Source: an uncultured Clostridia bacterium (lineage in GTDB: Bacteria > Bacillota > Clostridia > Lachnospirales > Anaerotignaceae). Taken from it: DNA of 52,109 nt. The DNA is taken from contig CALWGC010000029.1 in NCBI GenBank assembly GCA_944378105.1, positions 1-52,109 of the forward strand. Reading direction: 5' to 3'. Under the pieces are notes generated by a model. That model was not told the DNA's origin. It made no database searches and was given only the letters and a program-made list of their open reading frames with translations. Shown here piece after piece: positions 27,302-36,679 of this stretch (positions within the stretch are counted from its first letter, which is position 1; every line of letters begins with the position of its first letter). The position numbers and the translations under genes are program-made.

Positions 27302-28159
27302 ATGAATCAAGAAAAAGAAACGTTGGCAAAATGGATTTTTTGCTTGGCAGCCTGCACGTCGGTGGTCGCCGTTTTGGCCATCTGCTTCTTTTTGTTTGCC
27401 GAGGGGTTGCCGGCCATAGGCGAAATTGGGGTCAAAGAATTTTTGCTGGGGATGAAATGGAAACCAAGCAACAACTATTTTGGCATTTTCCCTATGATTA
27501 TTGGCAGCTTGATGGTAACGGCGGGGGCATTGATTGTAGGGGTCCCCATTGGGATTTTGGCTGCCGTGTTTTTGGCTTTTTATTGTCCGAAGAAATGGTA
27601 TACACCCATTAAGGCCATGACAGAATTGATGGCCGGGATTCCTTCGGTGGTGTATGGCTTTTTTGGCCTGGTGGTGATGGTGCCTTTGGTACGGGAATAC
27701 ATCGGCGGAAAGGGCTATAGTGTATTAACGGCCTCGTTGCTTTTGGGGATTATGATTTTACCTACCATCATTGGGGTAAGCCAAGCCGCCATGGAAGCGG
27801 TGCCAAAAAAATATGCCGAAGGCGCCTTAGCCTTGGGGGCCACGAAAGAGCGAAGCCTCTTTTTTGCCGCCCTTCCGGCCGCCAAAAGTGGGATTTTGGC
27901 CGGCGTTGTGCTTGGCATTGGCCGGGCCTTGGGGGAAACCATGGCTGTGGTCATGGTGGCCGGTAACCAGCCCCAGATTGCCAAGAGCATTTTGTCTGGG
28001 ACCAGGACGTTAACCAGTAATATCATTTTGGAAATGGGTTATGCCGCCGATTTGCATCGGGAAGCGCTCATTGCCACCGGTGTTGTGCTGTTTATCTTTA
28101 TTTTGATTATCAATGGTGTTTTTGCAGTGTTAAAGGAGCGTGGCGGACATGAAAAGTAA
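27302..28159 (+). CDS. pstC: Phosphate ABC transporter permease PstC
   Basis: 285 residues with six predicted membrane helices and the BPD_transp_1 domain. The coupling-loop (EAA) region is AAMEAVPKKYAEGALALGA with later GIGRALGETMAVVMVAGN, typical of PstC. KWKPSNNYFGIFPMIIGSL near residue 50-70 is also a PstC feature. With PstA it forms the membrane channel for phosphate. GGGAGG lies 8 bases before the ATG. It overlaps pstA by 11 bases. Confidence 0.94.
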   Translation: MNQEKETLAKWIFCLAACTSVVAVLAICFFLFAEGLPAIGEIGVKEFLLGMKWKPSNNYFGIFPMIIGSLMVTAGALIVGVPIGILAAVFLAFYCPKKWYTPIKAMTELMAGIPSVVYGFFGLVVMVPLVREYIGGKGYSVLTASLLLGIMILPTIIGVSQAAMEAVPKKYAEGALALGATKERSLFFAALPAAKSGILAGVVLGIGRALGETMAVVMVAGNQPQIAKSILSGTRTLTSNIILEMGYAADLHREALIATGVVLFIFILIINGVFAVLKERGGHEK

Positions 28160-28988
28160 AAGAGATCCATTGAGCCTGTTTTTGTTGGCTGTGGTTCATG
28201 CTTCGGCCGCCATTGCCGTGTTTGTGGTGGTTGCCATTGTGATTTATGTGGTGGTCAATGGCGTGCCAAATTTGACACCAGATTTGTTTGCGTTTACCTA
28301 TAACAGTGAAAACCAGTCGATGTTACCTTCTTTGATTAACACGCTGCTGATGGTTGCGCTGGCGCTGTTATTGGCCTGCCCGGTGGGGATTTTGGCCGCC
28401 ATCTTTTTGGTGGAATATACGGTGACAGGCAGCAAGCTGGTGAAAGTATTGCGCTTGGCAACGGAAACCTTGTCCGGGATTCCTTCCATTATTTATGGTT
28501 TGTTTGGACGTATTTTCTTTGTGCTTGTGTTGGGATTTGATATCAGTTTGTTGTCCGGCTCTTGTACGGTGGCGCTGATGATTCTGCCTTTGGTGATTCG
28601 TACGACGGAAGAAGCACTCCTTTCGGTGCCCAAAAGCTACCGGGAAGGGAGCTTTGGTTTGGGGGCCGGGAAACTGCGCACCGTCTTTCGCATTGTGTTG
28701 CCGTCGGCTTTGCCGGGGATTTTTGCCGGCGTGATTTTGGCTGTGGGCCGTATTGTGGGCGAAACGGCGGCCATCATCTACACCGCAGGCACCGTGGCAG
28801 AACTACCTGGCAGTGTCTTCGACTCCACAAGAACGCTGGCCGTTCACATGTATACGCTTTCTTGTGAAGGTCTGTTTATGGATAAAACCTATGCAACGGC
28901 CTTTGTATTGTTGCTGCTGGTATTGGCCCTCAACGGGCTTTCGAGCCTTGTGGCAAAGAAATTGACGAAAGGAGCAGGGGAGAAATGA
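28149..28988 (+). CDS. pstA: Phosphate ABC transporter permease PstA
   Basis: 279 residues, six helices, second membrane subunit of the Pst system. The coupling loop is [20 protein letters not shown], followed by [16 protein letters not shown], both diagnostic of PstA. A GTG at 28140 is in frame, but AAAGGAG (28132-28138) is 10 bases before the ATG at 28149. The start overlaps the pstC stop and the gene ends in an ATGA overlap with pstB, so the chain is translationally coupled. Confidence 0.94.
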   Translation: MKSKRDPLSLFLLAVVHASAAIAVFVVVAIVIYVVVNGVPNLTPDLFAFTYNSENQSMLPSLINTLLMVALALLLACPVGILAAIFLVEYTVTGSKLVKVLRLATETLSGIPSIIYGLFGRIFFVLVLGFDISLLSGSCTVALMILPLVIRTTEEALLSVPKSYREGSFGLGAGKLRTVFRIVLPSALPGIFAGVILAVGRIVGETAAIIYTAGTVAELPGSVFDSTRTLAVHMYTLSCEGLFMDKTYATAFVLLLLVLALNGLSSLVAKKLTKGAGEK

Positions 28989-29728
28989 TTTTTTCCATTC
29001 AACACCTGAATTTATATTATGGTTCGTTCCACGCCCTCAAAGAGGTGAACTTGGAACTGCCGGAGCGGGAAATTACGGCGTTTATCGGTCCTTCTGGCTG
29101 CGGCAAAAGTACATTATTGAAATCCTTAAACCGGATGAACGATTTGGTGGAAGGCTGCCGCATCGAGGGCAATATTTTGCTCAGCGGTCAAGACATTCGT
29201 ACTTTGGATGTCAATGGCCTGCGCAAACGGGTGGGCATGGTATTCCAAAACCCAAACCCATTTCCCATGAGTGTGTATGACAATGTGGCCTTTGGTCCAA
29301 GAACCCATGGGATTAAGAAAAAAGCAGAGCTGGACGAGATTGTGGAGCGTTCGTTGCGTCAAGCTGCCATTTGGGATGAATTGAAAGACCGTTTGAAAAA
29401 AAGCGCTTTGGGCCTTTCCGGTGGCCAGCAGCAACGTCTTTGCATTGCCCGGGCCTTGGCGGTGGAACCGGAAGTGTTATTGATGGACGAACCAACCAGC
29501 GCCCTGGACCCTATTTCTACCTTAAAAATTGAGGACTTGGCCGCAGAATTGAAGCAAAAATATACCATTATCATGGTCACCCATAACATGCAGCAAGCCG
29601 CCCGTATTTCTGATAAAACGGCTTACTTCCATCTGGGCGAAGTGGTGGAATTTGGTGATACAGAGCAAATTTTCTCCAATCCAAAACAAAAAAGAACGGA
29701 AGACTATATCACAGGGAGGTTTGGTTGA
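28985..29728 (+). CDS. pstB: Phosphate ABC transporter ATP-binding protein PstB
   Basis: 247 residues, a complete ABC ATPase: Walker [10 protein letters not shown] at about 36-44, Q-loop [12 protein letters not shown], signature [16 protein letters not shown], Walker [14 protein letters not shown] and the H-loop VTHNMQQA. The Q-loop sequence is characteristic of PstB. It drives phosphate import through PstCA. The ATG overlaps the pstA stop (ATGA) and its own stop overlaps the phoU start. Confidence 0.96.
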   Translation: MIFSIQHLNLYYGSFHALKEVNLELPEREITAFIGPSGCGKSTLLKSLNRMNDLVEGCRIEGNILLSGQDIRTLDVNGLRKRVGMVFQNPNPFPMSVYDNVAFGPRTHGIKKKAELDEIVERSLRQAAIWDELKDRLKKSALGLSGGQQQRLCIARALAVEPEVLLMDEPTSALDPISTLKIEDLAAELKQKYTIIMVTHNMQQAARISDKTAYFHLGEVVEFGDTEQIFSNPKQKRTEDYITGRFG

Positions 29729-30390
29729 TGCGCGAGAAATTTATGGAACAGCTGATCAAGCTGCATAATGAATTGACCAGTATGGGTTATATGTGTCAAA
29801 AAGCCATTGCACTGGCCATGGAAGGGTTACTGGATGGCAAGAAAGATTCCTGCCACAAGGCCATTGTGTTGGCCAAGGAAACGGACGAGGCAGAAAAAAA
29901 TGTGGAAAATCTCTGTTTGAAGATGATTTTGCAGCAGCAGCCTGTGGCCAGCGACTTAAGAAAAATTTCTGCTGGCTTAAAAATGGTCACCGATATGGAA
30001 CGCATGGGCGACCAGGCAGAAGATATTGCAGAAATTGCCCTGGGGCACCGGGTGGGCGATTGGCCAAAGAAAGTGGATTTGGAAGCCATGTCCAAAGAAG
30101 CCATTTCCATGGTGCACAAGGCTGTCAAAGCCTATGTGGATAACGACTTGGATTTGGCCAAAGAAGTCATGGCCCAGGACGATGTGGTGGATCAGTATTT
30201 TGAAACCATTCAAAATCAGCTGATCGGCTTTTTGGCCGAGGACAAAACCGGCGCTTATATTGTGGATGTGCTGATGGTGGCAAAATATTTGGAACGCATT
30301 GGCGACCATGCCGTCAATGTGGCCGAATGGGTGGAATATGCCGTTACCGGTGTGCATAAAGGCCATCCGGACCAGTTGCCATTGTGCTGA
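29728..30390 (+). CDS. phoU: Phosphate uptake regulator PhoU
   Basis: 220 residues in two PhoU helical repeats, each with the metal-binding E/DxxxD pattern (ERMGDQAEDIAE and ERIGDHAVNVAEW). PhoU restrains the Pst transporter and, where present, the PhoR/PhoB pair. GGGAGG at 29714-29719 supports the ATG at 29728, which overlaps the pstB stop; a TTG three bases earlier is in frame. No phoB or phoR lies next to the operon. A strong terminator follows. Confidence 0.95.
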   Translation: MREKFMEQLIKLHNELTSMGYMCQKAIALAMEGLLDGKKDSCHKAIVLAKETDEAEKNVENLCLKMILQQQPVASDLRKISAGLKMVTDMERMGDQAEDIAEIALGHRVGDWPKKVDLEAMSKEAISMVHKAVKAYVDNDLDLAKEVMAQDDVVDQYFETIQNQLIGFLAEDKTGAYIVDVLMVAKYLERIGDHAVNVAEWVEYAVTGVHKGHPDQLPLC

Positions 30391-30399
30391 GAAAAAGAA

Positions 30400-30432
30400 A
30401 AATGCCCTGTGATAAATCACAGGGCATTTTTT
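30400..30432. terminator. Bidirectional terminator between phoU and pncB
   Basis: A near-perfect 14-bp stem (AAATGCCCTGTGAT and its complement) with a 2-base loop, T-run on the right and A-rich left side. Confidence 0.92.
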
Positions 30433-30446
30433 GATGGGAAAGCAGT

Positions 30447-31895
30447 TTATTTGAATTCGCGAATCATTTTTTCCCGCAGCGTATACAGTTCTTCGGATAA
30501 ATCCACAGGCACGGTATGTGGGTTTTTCAGCCGGCGGTGTTCATCCCATAAGGTACCCAACTCTCCTTGGGCATAGGCACGGATGTCCATGGTCTTGGGA
30601 GAGGTATAGACACACTGGCCGTCCACAAAGATGGGCACCAACAGCTCCCGCACGGTATAGTGTCCGGCTTTGAGGTGCATTTTTTTCCAAGTGGCCGTTT
30701 GGTCAAACAAGGTCAAGTCTTTTGTTTCATCCAATGTTTCTGTTTCCAGACAGATGAGGTCGGCTTTGATTTTGCCTGTCTCTTTGTCATAAATTCGGTA
30801 GACTTTCTTTTTGCCAGGCAGTGTGATCTTTTCTGGATTGTTGGACAATTTGATTTTTGGTACCCAGTTACCGGCTTCGTCGGTTTCGGCGGCCAGTTTA
30901 TAGACGCCGCCAAAGGCCGGGGTATCGTCGGAGGTAATCAGTTTGGTGCCAACGCCCCAAAGGGAGATTTTGGCCTTTTGGGTTTTGAGGCTACTGATGA
31001 GGTTTTCGTCCAAATCGCTGGAGGCGGAGATGATGGCGTCGGCAAAACCGGCTTCATCTAGCATTTTTCTGGCCTGTTTGGACATATAGGCCAAGTCTCC
31101 GCTATCGAGACGAATGCCATAGCCTTTCAATTCATAGCCGGCTTCTTTCATTTCTTTGAAACACTGGATGGCGTTGGGCACCCCTTGTTCCAAGGTGTTA
31201 TAGGTATCCACCAGCAAAATGCAGGCATCGGGGAACTGTTTGGCATAGGAGCGGAAGGCTTCCAGTTCGGAAGGAAAGCTCATGACCCAGCTATGGGCGT
31301 GGGTGCCTTTGACGGGCACGTCAAAAAGTTTGCCAGTTAAGACATTGCTTGTCCCAACGCAGCCGCCGATGACAGCCGCTCTGGCCCCATAGGTACCGGC
31401 GTCCGGCCCTTGGGCCCGGCGCAGACCAAATTCCAGCACAGGGTCCCCTTCGGCCGCCCAAACGATCCGGGCCGCCTTGGTGGCAATGAGGCTTTGGTGA
31501 TTGATGATGTTTAAGAGGGCCGTTTCCACCAACTGGGCTTCCATGATAGGTGCTTCCACCCGCATCAGGGGTTCCATGGGGAAAACGACGGTGCCTTCTG
31601 GGATGGCATAGATGGTGCCGGTAAAACGAAAGTCTTTTAAATAGGAAAGAAAACTGTCGGAAAAGATGCCCAGAGAGCGGAGATAGTCCAAATCACTTTG
31701 GGAAAAATGCAGTTGTTTGATATAGTCGATGGCCTGATCCAAGCCACAGGTGATGGCAAAGCTGGCATCGGAGGGGTTGGTGCGGTAAAACAGGTCAAAC
31801 ACCACTTTTTTCTGTTCTTGTGGCGTTTCAAAATAGCCTTGCATCATTGTCAGTTCGTAGAGGTCTGTCAATAACGACCAGTCCTGAATATCCAT
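30447..31895 (-). CDS. pncB: Nicotinate phosphoribosyltransferase
   Basis: 482 residues. It joins nicotinate and PRPP to form nicotinate mononucleotide in the NAD salvage pathway. Family features are LLTDLYELTMMQGYF at the start, EFGLRRAQGPDAG (with the phosphorylated-His region further on, GTHAHSWVMSF), VDTYNT, RLDSGDLAYMSK and SSDLDE. The length suits the longer Firmicute form. AGAGG lies 9 bases before the ATG. It is monocistronic, diverging from ileS. Confidence 0.95.
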   Translation of the reverse strand: MDIQDWSLLTDLYELTMMQGYFETPQEQKKVVFDLFYRTNPSDASFAITCGLDQAIDYIKQLHFSQSDLDYLRSLGIFSDSFLSYLKDFRFTGTIYAIPEGTVVFPMEPLMRVEAPIMEAQLVETALLNIINHQSLIATKAARIVWAAEGDPVLEFGLRRAQGPDAGTYGARAAVIGGCVGTSNVLTGKLFDVPVKGTHAHSWVMSFPSELEAFRSYAKQFPDACILLVDTYNTLEQGVPNAIQCFKEMKEAGYELKGYGIRLDSGDLAYMSKQARKMLDEAGFADAIISASSDLDENLISSLKTQKAKISLWGVGTKLITSDDTPAFGGVYKLAAETDEAGNWVPKIKLSNNPEKITLPGKKKVYRIYDKETGKIKADLICLETETLDETKDLTLFDQTATWKKMHLKAGHYTVRELLVPIFVDGQCVYTSPKTMDIRAYAQGELGTLWDEHRRLKNPHTVPVDLSEELYTLREKMIREFK

Positions 31896-31966
31896 GTGTA
31901 TATACCTCTTTTCGTATAAAAAATAAAATTACGGTCTTTGTCTCTTTTTCGTAGCTGTTAAACTCC

Positions 31967-31995
31967 ATTATACTCCGGAATGTTTCAAATTTCAA
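31967..31995 (-). promoter_or_regulatory. Promoter of pncB
   Basis: On the minus strand TTGAAA (31990-31995) and consensus TATAAT (31967-31972), 17-base spacer. A second TTGAAA copy lies 7 bases closer. Confidence 0.78.
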
Positions 31996-32045
31996 ACAAA
32001 ATTTTCTGGACCGGCAAAAAAGCAAAAGAAAAAGCGGCAAAAGGC

Positions 32046-32074
32046 TTTACAAATGACTGTTCTTCTACTATAAT
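32046..32074 (+). promoter_or_regulatory. Promoter of the T-box/ileS unit
   Basis: TTTACA (32046-32051) and consensus TATAAT (32069-32074), 17-base spacer. Confidence 0.8.
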
Positions 32075-32082
32075 ATCTGATA

Positions 32083-32350
32083 GAAAAATGGAAAAGCATT
32101 GAGATGGACAGTATCTGTTTTGGAAGACTCCAAGCGATGCAGGGACGGTGGAAGCCTGCAACCAGTACAAAACAGGGAAGATCCCCATCTGGCTTCGGCG
32201 TTGAACGGTGGATGCACTTAGTAAGCGGCGGCGGTTTTCCCTCGTTATCGGGAAGGCACAGTGATGGCTGTGCCATAAGTGGGCAAAGTTTTTTGCCAAA
32301 TCAGGTGGTACCGCGTATCCTCGTCCTGTTAGTTTGGGACGAGGTTTTTT
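32083..32350 (+). promoter_or_regulatory. T-box leader (isoleucine) controlling ileS
   Basis: The conserved T-box sequence AGGTGGTACCGCG (32303-32315) is directly followed by a terminator: CCTCGTCC (32319-32326), GGGACGAGG (32336-32344), six Ts. Stem I shows the conserved distal part GGGACGGTGGAAGCC (from about 32140). ATC at 32181-32183 is a plausible Ile specifier codon on its 3' side. Uncharged tRNA-Ile would pair with specifier and T-box, favour the antiterminator and allow ileS transcription. The T-box is certain; the specifier position is inferred. Confidence 0.93.
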
Positions 32351-32376
32351 ATTTTATCAAAGGAGGATGTAGTTCC

Positions 32377-35300
32377 ATGTACAACAAGGTTTCGACAAAT
32401 CTTGATTTTGTATCCAGAGAAAAAGAAGTACTGAAATTCTGGAAGGAAAATGATATTTTCCACAAATCCAACAAAATTCGGGAAGGCTGCCCCAAATTCA
32501 CTTGGTATGAAGGCCCTCCGACGGCCAACGGCAAACCCCATATCGGTCATGTCATCACCAGAAGTATCAAAGACGTGATTTTGCGTTACCGGGTGATGAA
32601 AGGCTATGATGTATACCGCATTGCCGGATGGGATACCCATGGTCTGCCGGTGGAGCTGGAAGTGGAAAAGATGCTGGGCCTCGATGGCAAGCCACAAATT
32701 GAAGCTTACGGCGTGGAACCGTTTATCAAAAAATGTAAAGAAAGCGTTTGGAAATATAAAAGCGAATGGGAAGACATGGGCGACCGGGTGGCTTTCTGGG
32801 CTGACTTGGACAAAGCGTATGTGACCTATGACAACAACTATATCGAAAGCGTTTGGTGGGCGTTAAGACAAATTTGGGACAAGGGCCTGCTTTACAAAGG
32901 CCATAAAATTGTGCCTTATTGCCCTCGTTGTGGCACCGCCCTTTCCAGCCACGAAGTGGCCCAGGGCTATAAAGATGTGAAAGAAATTTCTGCCATCGCA
33001 AAATTCCGTATCCGCGGTACCGAAGATGAATATGTCCTGGCCTGGACCACCACGCCTTGGACCTTGCCTTCCAACGTGGCCTTGGCCATGAACGCCAAAG
33101 AAACGTATGTGAAAGTGCTCTTTAAAGGCGAAAAATTGATCTTGGCTCAGGCGCTCCTTTCTTCTGTTTTGGGGGAAGATGCCGAATACGAAGTGCTGGA
33201 AACCAAAACCGGCGCCGACTATGCAGGGCTGCGGTATGAACCGCTGTTTGACTTTGTGGCAGACGACGACAAAGGCTTCCGTGTGGTAAACGACGATTAC
33301 GTTACACTGACCGATGGTACTGGTGTTGTACACATTGCGCCGGCCTTCGGTGAAGACGACGCCCGTTTGGGCAGAGAACATGGCCTGCCATTCCGTCAGT
33401 ATGTGGATGTACAGGGCAAATTTACCGAAGAAGTAAAACCATGGGTTGGTGTCTTTGTCAAAGACGGCGACAAGATGGTTTTGGATTATTTGAAAGAAAG
33501 AGGCCAGCTCTTTGCTGCTTTGCCTTTTGAACACAGCTATCCATTCTGCTGGAGATGCGACACCCCATTGATCTACTATGCAAGAGATACCTGGTTTATC
33601 GCCATGACCAAAGTGCGCGATCGTTTGGTGGCCAATAACCGTACCATCAACTGGTATCCAGACAACATCAAAGAAGGCCGGTTCGGGAACTTCTTGGAAA
33701 ATGTCATCGACTGGGGCTTAAGCCGCGAACGGTATTGGGGCACACCACTGCCTGTTTGGGAATGTGAATGTGGCCACCGTCATGTCATCGGCAGCATTGA
33801 AGAACTGAAAAGCATGAGCGATGACTGCCCAGACGAAATCGAACTGCACAAACCATATATCGATCAGGTACACATCAAGTGTGAAAAATGTGGCAAACAA
33901 ATGACCCGTGTGCCAGAAGTGATCGACTGCTGGTTTGACTCTGGTTCTATGCCATTTGCCCAGTGGCACTATCCATTTGAACACAAAGAAGACTTTGAAG
34001 CGCGGTTCCCAGCCGACTTCATCACCGAAGCCATCGACCAGACCAGAGGTTGGTTCTATTCTCAGCTGGCCATCTCCACACTGCTCTTTGACCAAAGCGA
34101 CTTCAAAAACTGTATCGTCATGGGCCATGTGTTGGATAAAAACGGCATCAAGATGAGTAAACACAAAGGCAACGTGGTGAACCCCTGGGATGTTATGAAT
34201 AAACAGGGTGCCGACGCCATCCGTTGGTATTTCTATGTCAATAGCGCTCCATGGCTGCCTTGCCGCTTTGACGATGAAGCCGTAAGCGAACAGCAGAGAA
34301 AGTTCATGGGTACCCTTTGGAATACCTATGCGTTCTATGTGCTGTATGCAGAAATTGACCAGTTTGATCCAACCAAGTATACCTTGGATTATGACAAACT
34401 GCCTCCAATGGACAAATGGGTTCTGTCCAAACTGAACACACTGATCCAGACGGTGGATACTTGCCTGGACGGCTATAAGATCACAGAACCAGCCAGAGCG
34501 CTGCAGGCCTTTGTGGATGATTTGAGTAACTGGTATGTCAGAAGAAGCAGAGAACGGTTCTGGGCCAAAGGCATGGAACAAGATAAGATCAATGCCTATA
34601 TGACGTTGTATACCTGTCTTGTCACCTTGTCGAAACTGGCTGCACCATTTACGCCATATATCACAGAAGATATGTATGCAAACTTGGTGAAAAACTTTGA
34701 TGCTTCCGCACCAGAAAGCGTGCATATGGCAGATTTCCCAGTGGCCAACACCGCTTGGATTGATCCAGAATTGGAAAGCAACATGGATTTGGTATTGCAG
34801 ATTGTGGCCAAAGGCCGTGCTGCAAGAAATACCGCCGCCATCAAAAACCGTCAGCCCATCGGCCATATGTATGTAAAGGCAGAAAAAGAACTGCCTGAAC
34901 TGTATCAGGCCATCATCGCCGATGAATTGAATGTCAAAGAAGTGGTGTTCACCGACGATACCGATGCCTTCACTGGCTATCATTTGAAACCACAGCTGAA
35001 AACATTGGGACCAAAATATGGCAAACTGGTACCAAAAATCGGCAAATACTTGGCTGAATGCGACGGCAGTGCTGCTGTGAAAGGCTTTAAAAACGGGAAA
35101 AACCTGGTGTTTACCATCGATGACACCGAAATCTCCTTGGCCGAAAGCGATGTTTTGATTGAAACCACCGAAAAAGCTGGGTTCATCACCGAAGCAGATT
35201 TGCGCATGAGCGTGGTACTGGATACCAACTTGACACCAGAATTGGTGGAAGAAGGTTTTGTGCGTGAAATTGTCAGCAAGGTACAGACCATGAGAAAAGA

Positions 35301-35502
35301 AGCCGGCTTTGAAGTGACCGACCGCATTGTGCTTTCCATGAAAGGCAACGACGAAGTGGAAGCTGTAGCCAAACGCAACGAAGCAGGCATCTGTGCCGAT
35401 GTCTTGGCCGATGGTATCATCTATGGCACCACGGCAGGATATGAAAAAGAATGGAATTTGAACGGCCATGCCGTAACCTTTGCCGTAGAAAGAAAGGCAT
35501 AA
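32377..35502 (+). CDS. ileS: Isoleucyl-tRNA synthetase, type 2
   Basis: 1041 residues, a class I synthetase for tRNA-Ile with editing domain. Motifs are PHIGH (55-58 region), GWDTHGLPVELEVEK, the editing-domain AWTTTPWTLPSN, and the KMSKS-type KMSKHKGN. The length, PVELEVEK and the central WRCDTPLIYYARDTWFI are those of the eukaryote-like type 2 IleRS, which in other bacteria is naturally insensitive to mupirocin. AGGAGG (32361-32366) precedes the ATG at 32377; the frame's extension to 32104 is the T-box leader, not protein. Confidence 0.96.
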   Translation: MYNKVSTNLDFVSREKEVLKFWKENDIFHKSNKIREGCPKFTWYEGPPTANGKPHIGHVITRSIKDVILRYRVMKGYDVYRIAGWDTHGLPVELEVEKMLGLDGKPQIEAYGVEPFIKKCKESVWKYKSEWEDMGDRVAFWADLDKAYVTYDNNYIESVWWALRQIWDKGLLYKGHKIVPYCPRCGTALSSHEVAQGYKDVKEISAIAKFRIRGTEDEYVLAWTTTPWTLPSNVALAMNAKETYVKVLFKGEKLILAQALLSSVLGEDAEYEVLETKTGADYAGLRYEPLFDFVADDDKGFRVVNDDYVTLTDGTGVVHIAPAFGEDDARLGREHGLPFRQYVDVQGKFTEEVKPWVGVFVKDGDKMVLDYLKERGQLFAALPFEHSYPFCWRCDTPLIYYARDTWFIAMTKVRDRLVANNRTINWYPDNIKEGRFGNFLENVIDWGLSRERYWGTPLPVWECECGHRHVIGSIEELKSMSDDCPDEIELHKPYIDQVHIKCEKCGKQMTRVPEVIDCWFDSGSMPFAQWHYPFEHKEDFEARFPADFITEAIDQTRGWFYSQLAISTLLFDQSDFKNCIVMGHVLDKNGIKMSKHKGNVVNPWDVMNKQGADAIRWYFYVNSAPWLPCRFDDEAVSEQQRKFMGTLWNTYAFYVLYAEIDQFDPTKYTLDYDKLPPMDKWVLSKLNTLIQTVDTCLDGYKITEPARALQAFVDDLSNWYVRRSRERFWAKGMEQDKINAYMTLYTCLVTLSKLAAPFTPYITEDMYANLVKNFDASAPESVHMADFPVANTAWIDPELESNMDLVLQIVAKGRAARNTAAIKNRQPIGHMYVKAEKELPELYQAIIADELNVKEVVFTDDTDAFTGYHLKPQLKTLGPKYGKLVPKIGKYLAECDGSAAVKGFKNGKNLVFTIDDTEISLAESDVLIETTEKAGFITEADLRMSVVLDTNLTPELVEEGFVREIVSKVQTMRKEAGFEVTDRIVLSMKGNDEVEAVAKRNEAGICADVLADGIIYGTTAGYEKEWNLNGHAVTFAVERKA

Positions 35503-35526
35503 GCGTTTTCGCATTGTGTGAAATGG

Positions 35527-35569
35527 AAACTCTCATTTCTCTGGGAAACTGGGGAAATGAGAGTTTTTT
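35527..35569 (+). terminator. Terminator after ileS
   Basis: AAACTCTCATTTC (35527-35539) pairs with GAAATGAGAGTTT (35554-35566), followed by Ts. Confidence 0.9.
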
Positions 35570-35634
35570 GTATGGTTGACGGGAAGAAAAAGTAAAATTG
35601 TTTTAAAATAAAACAGAAAATCGGTAAAAGCCTA

Positions 35635-35663
35635 TTCCTTTTGGTATAAAAATCGGCTATAAT
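35635..35663 (+). promoter_or_regulatory. Possible promoter of panB
   Basis: Consensus TATAAT at 35658-35663 with a weak -35 (TTCCTT, 35635-35640) 17 bases upstream. The leader would be about 90 bases. Confidence 0.5.
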
Positions 35664-35761
35664 ACATTTAAACAAGAAAAACTGTTGTAAGAATTTACAA
35701 AAATGACGTGTAAACCAATGATGTGTTGTGTTTTTACTCAATTTTGAAGGGGGACTACAAA

Positions 35762-36586
35762 ATGAAAAAGAAAATCACGGTACCAGAAATTATGGCAACC
35801 AAAAACAGCGACAAAAAATTGTCCATGGTAACCTGCTATGACTATACTTCTGCAGGGTTGGTAGATGCTTCCAACGTGGACATGATTTTGGTTGGCGACT
35901 CTTTGGGTATGGTGATGTTGGGCCTGCCTGGCACCGTTGGTGTAACGGTAGATGATATGGTTTATCACATCAAACATGTGGTAAAAGGCGCACCAAATAC
36001 CTTTGTGGTTGGCGATATGCCTTTTGGTGCATACAATGGCAGCATTGAAAAAGCTGTGGAAAATGCCACCAGAATTTTTGCAGAAGGCGGCTGCGACTGT
36101 GTGAAGATGGAAGGCGGCATGAACGCTGTGCCTTACATTGAAGCAGTGGTAAAAGCTGGTATCCCTGTGATGGGCCACATTGGTTTGACTCCACAGGCTT
36201 CTGCTATGATGGGCGGTTTCAAAGTACAGGGCAAGAGCACCGAAGCCGCTGACCATCTGTTGGAAACGGCAAAAGCAGTAGAAAAAGCAGGCGCTTTCCT
36301 GATCAACTTGGAAGGTATGCCAAGCGGCGTTGCAAAGAAAATCACCGAAGAACTGCACATCCCAACCATGGGTATTGGCGCTGGCCCACACTGCGACTCT
36401 CAGGACTTGGTATGGCCAGACATCCTGGGCATCAGCGATTGGGTACCAAAATTCGTAAAGAAATATGCTGACTTGAGAACCACTGTGATCGATGCATTGA
36501 ACACCTTTGCCGATGAAGTCAACAGCGGCGCATTCCCAACACCAGAATATTCCTACAACACCAAAGTAGAAGGTTACGAAGAATAA
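35762..36586 (+). CDS. panB: 3-methyl-2-oxobutanoate hydroxymethyltransferase
   Basis: 274 residues, full length. It adds a hydroxymethyl group from 5,10-methylene-THF to 2-oxoisovalerate to form ketopantoate, the first step of pantothenate and CoA synthesis. Motifs include VTCYDYTSA, VGDSLGMVMLG, DMPFGAY, KMEGG, GHIGLTPQ and GIGAGPHCDSQDLVW. AAGGGGG precedes the ATG at 35762; an upstream ATG (35723) lacks a ribosome site. The gene stands alone, without panC or panD, and has its own terminator. Confidence 0.95.
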   Translation: MKKKITVPEIMATKNSDKKLSMVTCYDYTSAGLVDASNVDMILVGDSLGMVMLGLPGTVGVTVDDMVYHIKHVVKGAPNTFVVGDMPFGAYNGSIEKAVENATRIFAEGGCDCVKMEGGMNAVPYIEAVVKAGIPVMGHIGLTPQASAMMGGFKVQGKSTEAADHLLETAKAVEKAGAFLINLEGMPSGVAKKITEELHIPTMGIGAGPHCDSQDLVWPDILGISDWVPKFVKKYADLRTTVIDALNTFADEVNSGAFPTPEYSYNTKVEGYEE

Positions 36587-36614
36587 AAAGCAAAAGAAAG
36601 TTTGCTTCCCTCAA

Positions 36615-36655
36615 AAAAAGCAGGCAATGGAACGAAAGTTCCTTGCCTGCTTTTT
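36615..36655. terminator. Bidirectional terminator between panB and DUF1015 gene
   Basis: A long stem AAAAAGCAGGCAATGGAAC / GTTCCTTGCCTGCTTTTT with a GAAA loop and one mismatch, A- and T-runs on the two sides. Confidence 0.92.
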
Positions 36656-36679
36656 GCTGTTAGAAAAACGGTGAAAGTG

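Noticed and set aside
32104..32376. N-terminal extension of IleRS
   Set aside because: The region is the T-box leader; the ribosome site and family start are at 32361-32377.
33718..35514. 598-residue minus-strand frame opposite ileS
   Set aside because: Shadow of a certain gene; His/Phe/Gln-rich composition typical of reverse reading.
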